Origin: Hyperoodon ampullatus
Taxonomy: Eukaryota; Chordata; Mammalia; Artiodactyla; Ziphiidae
Reading direction: 5' to 3'
Length of the DNA stretch: 64,000 nt
NCBI GenBank assembly: GCA_949752795.1
Contig: OX457064.1
Location: 105,129,454 to 105,193,453, forward strand
Positions 57,866 to 64,000 of the stretch are shown here, one piece after another. Under the pieces are notes generated by a model. The model worked only from the letters and a program-made list of their open reading frames with translations, had not been told where the DNA came from and ran no database searches. Positions within the stretch are counted from its first letter, which is position 1; the number at the start of each line of letters is the position of its first letter. The translations under genes and the position numbers were made by a program.

Positions 57866-59575
57866 ACAAAACAAGTTTACTTTTAAACAAACCTAGAGCC
57901 ATGTGCAGAGTTAAGACTCAGAATAGGCCTTTGAGTTCAGACTCTCAGTTTAAAAATGAAGAAACAGAACCCAGAGAATCGTCTTCTGAGTAGGAATTTT
58001 GAAGACAAAATACTTTTTTAAAGTAGCATCTATTTTGAAGAGCCTTTGTATTCTGATTTTTACATGTAATTGAATTCTAATTACAAATCATTTTGATTTT
58101 TTATTCCACTGGTATGACACAGACAACAGTCATTGGTGAATAACTCCTCATTATTTAAAAATGGGAAGAAAAATAAATCATCCACCTCCCTAAGTGGTTA
58201 CTCTCAGTATATCTAATCAAGCCTCCATTTCTGGTGGTTACTTGGAGAGAAAAGAGGCCCCGAGTACTTGTGGCCTCTGAACATCAAAAACTTGTACTAC
58301 TGGAACTCCTCATGGCATTTCAGGGGTCCAGAAATGGAGCCAACTGTCTTACTATGAGGTAAAAGTTGGCTAGAGAAAGTGAAGCATTTCCTCGGACAGA
58401 TATAGAGCTGAACTCTGCTTCTTAGAGCCACTGAGATCTCACTGCATACTTATTTCTCCTCCGTATTTGAAGAGCCCCAGGTAACCAAAGATGTCCCTCA
58501 CCCTGCAATACCCACATAGCTCCAGCTGATTCATCCTGTCTGGAGCACGAGATGGGCTATCTATCACTACTGTAGTCATATTCCACTCTGCCCAGCATAA
58601 TAAATATTAAGCAAGCACTATGTACTTACCTAATTTGCAGAATTGATCGGCTGACTTAAAAGCTTGATTCCCTCACAAAAGAAAATGGAGTGCTTTGTGC
58701 AAAGGTTAAATGCACAGTTTAATTGGCAATCGTGCATTGGAAACCTATTATAAAATGATTACAGTTTGAGGGGACAGTCCAGATAGCACAGTCAGGGAAA
58801 TAAGTTTTCATTTTTGGCCATTAAAAAATTAGGTCCTTGAACTGAAGTGAAAAAAAATGGGGCAGCCTCAGTCTGGATAAGCGCCTCACCAGAATGTAAT
58901 CTTCCTCCTCCTGGCTACTTCCTAAATCAGCATTTAGAACCTGTCAAATATGCAGATTTTAAAGATTCTCTCCTTGCCTAAATAATTTATTCAAATCTAG
59001 AGAACAGTTAAATTTCAGAGTAGTACACACAGACACCATCTTGGTTATGTTGGGTATCTACCATTTATGTTGAAGGAAATGGAAATCTAGCAAAGCCTCA
59101 TGAAACTGATTTGGACTGAGTAAGAGCATTTTATAACGGTGATTTCCCAAAAATATTAAGAGAATTCCTAGCAGGAACTTAAGGCTGTCACATCCCCTCA
59201 GATGGAAAGTAAATGTAGTGCCCTGCCTGTGTTCCAGTGAGATACGGATAGTGAGCTTCAGACAATGGGAAGTGGTCTTGGATAAATCTGGTTCCCAGAC
59301 AGAACTGTTAGATTCCAGAGGCGTGCTCCATTTCCTGCAGACGTTGTCGCAGTAGTGAACTCCAGCCAGCGTCTGCCTTCTAGAACTTTCGCTCTCTTTA
59401 TCATTCCTTTAGGTGCCTACATTTACAAAAGGCTGTCCAGGGTTCTGGCAAGGCCCTTCTGATCTGCAGAATTTAACCTCAGTGGGTATGTCTTTTTGTG
59501 GCTTTCCTTTCTGTCTCTGATCACCATCTGCCAGTTTACAAAATGAATGAGTAGTGCTATCTCTGGTGGGAAATT
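57866..59575. other. Unassigned sequence
   Basis: About 1.7 kb, AT-leaning, no gene or clear repeat. Confidence 0.45.
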
Positions 59576-59589
59576 AAAATCCCCTAGTA

Positions 59590-59808
59590 GGGCTTCCCTG
59601 GTGGCGCAGTGGTTGAGAGTCTGCCTGCCGATGCAGGGGACACGGGTTCATGCCCCGGTCCGGGAAGATCCCACATGCCGCGGAGCGGCTGGGCCCGTGA
59701 GCCATGGCCGCTGAGCCTGCATGTCCGGAGCCTGTGCTCCGCAATGGGAGAGGCCACAGCAGTGAGAGGCCCGCGTACTGCAAAAAAAAAAAACAAATAA
59801 AAACAAAT
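59590..59808 (+). mobile_element. Short cetacean CHR SINE
   Basis: Full-length short form. Its tail is A-rich with two acaaataaa interruptions. The exact target duplication aaaatcccctagta lies at 59576-59589 and 59809-59822. Confidence 0.95.
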
Positions 59809-59822
59809 AAAATCCCCTAGTA

Positions 59823-60753
59823 ATTCCCAGATATTGTGAGCACATTGAAGTTCAAACCAGAAAACCCTTCTTCAGATCTGATTGAAAAGGATCCAGTGAT
59901 ACAAACTGTACTTAGTTTTCTATCCTCATAGATAGAAAGTATAGAGAAGCCCAGTGAAAGCCACCATGAAGTATGACCATCGCTTCTCACAATGAATTCA
60001 GAAAGGGCTTTTCGCCTCTTGGTCTGCCCTGAAAGCCAGCTCAGTACTCCACCCCAGGCATCAGGTGTCATTGTGAGGCTAATGGTGCCACTGGTTCCGG
60101 GAGGGAAATGTTAAGATTGTGCTTCTCATTTCTTTCTTGTCAAAGGGAGGGGCTAGACAGTCCGGTGGCATTGACCTTTGGCCATCGATTGAAAACATTA
60201 AAAGATGTGCATCTAGACCTCAGCACACACATCTCTCTAATGCAACAGGACTTTTCAGGGAGGCTACAGAATTCTGCCTGGGGGATACCCACAGCTTCAG
60301 ACTTTACTCTCTCTGGTTGGGTTGAGAAAAACTCACATGATTCCAAATTTTGAACCAAATGATGGTGAAGAGGAGTTGAAGAGATCAGTAGCGGCCTTTC
60401 ATTAACTCTCTTTTCCCGTAACCTTCCATTTTCCCAGTTGGTGTAAGAAAGGTCATCGTAACAGGGAGATAGACTTGAGAAGCCTCAGTACTAACAGATG
60501 CCTCATTGGCCCAGAGTGGTTGCTCAAAAGCCTGCCCTCCCTCAAGCCTCCCATGTCCAAATGGAAGGATGTTCTGTCATCTGGGACGGGGCCTACAGGT
60601 AACTGCAGTGGACATCATGTTCTGAGGTGCTGCAGGAGACTTCCCTGAGCAAATCTACCTCTGCCAGAGGCCTACCATGGTGCCTGAATGCCTGTAACCT
60701 GTCACTGTGCTGGTGAAGAGCTTGAGCCCTGGGTGAGGCTGAAGAGCTGAGAT
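59823..60753. other. Unassigned sequence
   Basis: No gene or repeat is recognised. Confidence 0.45.
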
Positions 60754-61655
60754 CTCTTTTTTTAAATTCTTTTCCGTTATGGTTTATTACAGGATATTGA
60801 ATATAGCTCCCTGTGCTATATAGTAGGACCTTGTTGTTTATCCATTCTATATATAATAGTTTGCCTCTGCTAATCCCAAACTCCCAGTCCATCCCTCACC
60901 TTGCCCTCCTCCCCTTGGCAACCACAAGTCTGTTCTCTACATCCGTGAGTCTGTTTCATAAATAGGTTCATTTTTGGCATTTTAGATTCCACATATAAGT
61001 GATATCGTATGGTATTTGTCTTTGTCTGACTTACTTCACTTCATATGATAATCTCTACGTCATTCCATGTTGCTGCGGATGGCAAAATTTCATTCTTTTT
61101 TATGGCTGAGTAGCATTCCATTGTATATACGTACCACATCTTCTTTATCTGTTCATCTGTTGATGAACATTTAGGTTGTTTTCATGTCTTGGCTATTGCA
61201 AATACTGCTGCTATGAACATAGTGGGGCATGTATCTTTTTGAATTATAGTTTTCTCTGGATATATGCCCAGGAGTGGGATTGCTGGATCATATGGTAGCT
61301 CTATTTTTAAGTTTTTTTAAGGAACCTCCATACTGTTCTCCATAGTGGCTGCACCAATTTACATTCCCACCAACAGTGTAGGAGGGTTCCCTTTTCTCCG
61401 CACCCTCTCCAGCATTTATTGTTTGTAGATTTTTGATGATGGCCATTCTGACCAGTGTGAGGTGGTACCTCACTGTAGTTTGATTTGCTTTTCTCTAATA
61501 ATTAGTGATATTGAGCATCTTTTCATGTGCCTGTTGGCCATCTGGATGTCTTCTTTGGAGAAATGTCTATTTAGGTCTTCTACCCATCTTTTGATTGGGT
61601 GGTTTTTTTGTTATTGAGTTGTATGAGCTGTTTGTATGTTTTGGAAATTACTGGA
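60754..61655 (-). mobile_element. L1 LINE, 3' 0.9 kb incl. end of ORF2
   Basis: Reverse-strand L1 covering part of the 3' UTR and the last part of ORF2. On the minus strand, 61473-61288 keeps a readable stretch of the ORF2 C-terminal region with [19 protein letters not shown], a hallmark of mammalian L1. Plus-strand markers include tagtaggaccttgttgttta, gagtagcattccattgtata, caggagtgggattgctggat, accaacagtgtaggagggtt and tcttctttggagaaatgtct. The element is 5'-truncated near 61655 and lacks reverse transcriptase and endonuclease. Confidence 0.92.
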
Positions 61656-61674
61656 TTTACTTCTTAAGAACCCA

Positions 61675-61830
61675 GTGACTTAGAGGAAAATGTAAAACAG
61701 TGATAGTGGGAGTATCTATCTGATAATGGCATTGGGAGGATGGTGTGAATTATTGCCTGTAAAGATCTTAAATAATGCATGACACGTTATAAGCATGCAG
61801 TAAAGTTAGTTATTTTTATTATGTTACCTC
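61675..61830 (+). mobile_element. MIR SINE relic
   Basis: Contains cccagtgacttagaggaaaa, a tgatagtgggagtatctatc-like block, taaagatcttaaataatgca, gacacgttataagcatgcag, and ttatttttattatgtta at its end. Confidence 0.6.
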
Positions 61831-63339
61831 GGTGCCCTGTCTAGCAACACTGGAAGACACAGCAAAAAACAGCTCACAGGAACTAGGTACTTTAAGTTTC
61901 CTTGACTGTGGCTATGGGGAAAGAGCTTTGCGGAGGGCAGGGGGTAAGAGAGGCCTGAAGATGGGGCTGTGTCCAGGGAGAGGGCGGGCTGAGTGGAACC
62001 ACAGAATTCCTGTAGGTGTTTCAGGTAATGATGGCTGCAGACCGTTGTTTCTCTGCCCTGGAGCCCAGGCGTGTGTTTCCAAGCCATGGCCGTCCTTTAT
62101 ACCCGTCCTTTTCATTTGCTGTCCCCGCAGCTCTAGTGTTCAGTGAGGGATTTTTGCGGGAAGAGATGGAGCCACGTGCAGTGGGGATACGAACGACCCC
62201 AATAACCTGACTTCCCCAGGGCCCTTGGAGACGTGCGGGCAACATGCCCTTCATGCAGGGCTCAAGGGACATCTGAGACCCAGCCGTCTGGCCACTGGTT
62301 TACATACACTCAACGTGACGTGCCTGAGGTCGTCCCCATTTCCCACTTGTGAGACCCTCATGTCTCTCCCTCAGGACAGTGCCAGGCTAGAGAGCAGAGA
62401 GGAACAGGACTCCGCCACCAGCCTCCCAACACAGGGACAGTTGCCAGGACTCAGAGGAGGCGGCTGCCTTGCTCAGACCGACCGCCCTGCCTGCCTGGGG
62501 TGAGCATTCTGTTCATCTCCATCAGCGGTGTGTTGCGCGGGGCACTGTCAGAAGTCAGGAACTGGAACCTGCCCCTGGCTGCTCTCCACACCCTCCTGTC
62601 TTGTCTGATGAATCTGTCTGGTCATCACGTGGCTGCCGTGGCCCCTCCAGACCCTCTGAGGAAACTGATGCCATGGGTCCTCGAGGACACCTGACGATGT
62701 GAGCACAAGCCCAGGTGGAGGCCCTTTGGAAAACCTGCGAGACAGACAGAAGACCTCAACTTGCCGGGGAACGGGCTGCATTTCCAGGCAGAAGCAGCTC
62801 TATTCCCGGAGCGTGGCCTTTGAGGGTCGCTGACTTTCTCCTTTCCCTGCAACTAAATTGTGCCTTTAAGGGGCAGTTGGTAGCCAACTGAAGCGCCCGA
62901 GGACAGGTGGCTTCAAGCACTCCAAGCTTTGCAGGCCCCATCACTAATGTGGAACAGGGTCACCGCTTATTTGAAATGGTGACACAGTCCTGGAAGCTGT
63001 CAGCACACTTAACACATTTCAAATATGTGTTTAGGTTCTAAAGGCCAGGGATTTTGAGACCAAAGGCTTTCTGAAAATTCCAGCCACCCAACTTAGCCAC
63101 CAAAGCCTTAAGCCAGCATCTGTTTTACATCAGACCATTTGAAATGGAGATTTGAGAAATGTGCTCTTGCTGTAGGGCCTCCAGAAAAAGACTTCCTATG
63201 CTTGAGAATTCTCACAACCCCCAAGGACTTTTCTGTAGATTATTAAACCAGCCTCGGCCAGGCCTGGCCCGTGACAGGTACTCAGTAGATAGGTGAATGG
63301 AGAAAACATGGATCATGGAATGTACAAATAACCACTTTG
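61831..63339. other. GC-richer unassigned sequence
   Basis: The richest unassigned GC stretch in the window (61900-62930), with many overlapping open frames in all phases and no recognised domain. One exon-like segment is listed separately. An L2-like end (gacaggtactcagtagatag) lies at 63235-63305. Confidence 0.45.
62375..62499 (+). other. Exon-like segment, 125 bp
   Basis: It is preceded by a pyrimidine tract and acceptor, tgtctctccctcag (ending at 62374), and followed by a donor, ggg|gtgagc (62499/62500). It stays open in at least one frame. The signals are good but short, and no homology is recognised. Confidence 0.2.
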
Positions 63340-63550
63340 ATGGGTAGAAGAAAGAGTGCAGCCTTCTGAGTCAGACACACCCAGATTCAGATGCCGTGTC
63401 CACCTGTGACTTGGTTAGCACATTACTTAAACTCAGAGCCTCTGTTTCCTTATCTGTGAGGTCGGGATGGAGTGTGTATCTCGTAGTGTTGTTGTGAGGC
63501 TCCAGTGAGCTCTTCCCTGGGGTAGAGGGCAGTTTAATAAGTGTTAGCCC
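63340..63550 (+). mobile_element. MIR SINE, fairly complete
   Basis: Blocks in order: agccttctgagtcagacaca, cccagattcagatgccgtgt, gtgacttggttagcacatta, cagagcctctgtttccttat, ctgtgaggtcgggatgg, agtgttgttgtgaggctcca, and agtttaataagtgttagc. Confidence 0.85.
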
Positions 63551-63660
63551 CGTCAGTGGCCTTTACATTTGGAGGGGGGTGAGGAGACCTGGGTAACTTT
63601 AAGGACACCTAGAGAAATGAGACAGTTTGGTGTGTGAATGCTCCTAGAGATTGAACACAG

Positions 63661-64000
63661 TATGGCTGAGTCATATTCCATCGTATATGTGCGTCACATC
63701 CTCTTTATCCACTCCTCTGTCAGTGGACACTTCGGTTGCTTCCATGTCTTGGCCATTGTGAATAGGGCTGCTATGAACATTGGGGTGCCTGTATCTTTTT
63801 GAATTAGCAACATGGATGGACCTAGAGTTTATCATACTAAGTGAAATAAGCCGGACAGAGAAATACAAATATCATATGACATCACTTATATGTGGAATCT
63901 GAAAAAAAAAGATACAAATGAACTTATTTACAAAACAGAAATAGACCCACAGACATAGAAAACAAATTTGTGGTTACTAAAGGGAAAGGGAGGGGGAGGG
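63661..64000 (+). mobile_element. L1 with inverted 5' part, cut by window end
   Basis: 63661-63807 is reverse-strand L1 sequence (tggctgagtcatattccatc, atagggctgctatgaacatt, gtatctttttgaatta). From 63808 it is forward L1 sequence (gcaacatggatggacctaga, aagtgaaataagccggacag, tatgtggaatctgaaaaaaa, ttgtggttactaaaggg). The two pieces are neighbours in the L1 consensus, with about 30 bp lost between them. The element is still running at the last base. Confidence 0.9.

Overview
The window looks like gene-poor nuclear DNA from a cetacean, probably intergenic or deep intronic. The best evidence for the lineage is twelve tRNA-derived SINEs of the CHR type, which open with the motif cttccctggtggcgcagtgg and carry GC-rich bodies and A-rich tails. 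In my knowledge CHR SINEs occur in whales, hippopotamuses and ruminants, and the short GC-rich form seen six times here is typical of whales and dolphins. I saw no ruminant Bov-B or Bov-tA element. Other repeats are those expected of a placental mammal: MIR, MIR3, L2, L1, MLT1-type LTRs, MER5A and MER1. Species cannot be told from the sequence alone.

Layout. 1-5 kb: an MLT1-type LTR, a MIR, an L1 3' end, a possible LTR, and unassigned sequence. 5.3-6.3 kb: a hAT fragment, an old CHR SINE, and a broken reverse-strand protein-like remnant, the only plausible pseudogene. 9-16 kb: MIR, two short CHR SINEs, an old L1, and a pair of diverged related segments at 14.1 and 15.7 kb. 17-25 kb: several MIR and L2 relics, a long CHR SINE next to a (TA)n run, and a 0.5-kb CCCCT-rich minisatellite. 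25-28 kb: an MLT1 LTR, a MER5A, and a 716-bp MER1-type hAT element with a long internal hairpin. 31-35 kb: L1, a 330-bp local duplication at about 95% identity, and a CHR SINE. 35.2-35.5 kb: a candidate promoter and first coding exon on the plus strand. 36-45 kb: microsatellites, four CHR SINEs, and a MER5A nested in a MIR3. 45-58 kb: three reverse-strand LTRs, several L1 pieces including one with an internal inversion, and a palindromic TG/TA/CA array. 59-64 kb: a CHR SINE, a 0.9-kb reverse-strand L1, a GC-richer stretch with one exon-like segment, and an L1 with inverted 5' part running off the window.

No complete protein-coding gene, RNA gene, CRISPR array or prokaryotic-type system is visible. 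Nearly all open frames are chance frames, many lying inside SINEs or the CCCCT array. LTRs and L1s lie mostly on the minus strand, which weakly suggests an intron of a plus-strand gene, in line with the exon candidate at 35.4 kb. Repeat family names come from recognition by eye, and boundaries are approximate unless target-site duplications are given.
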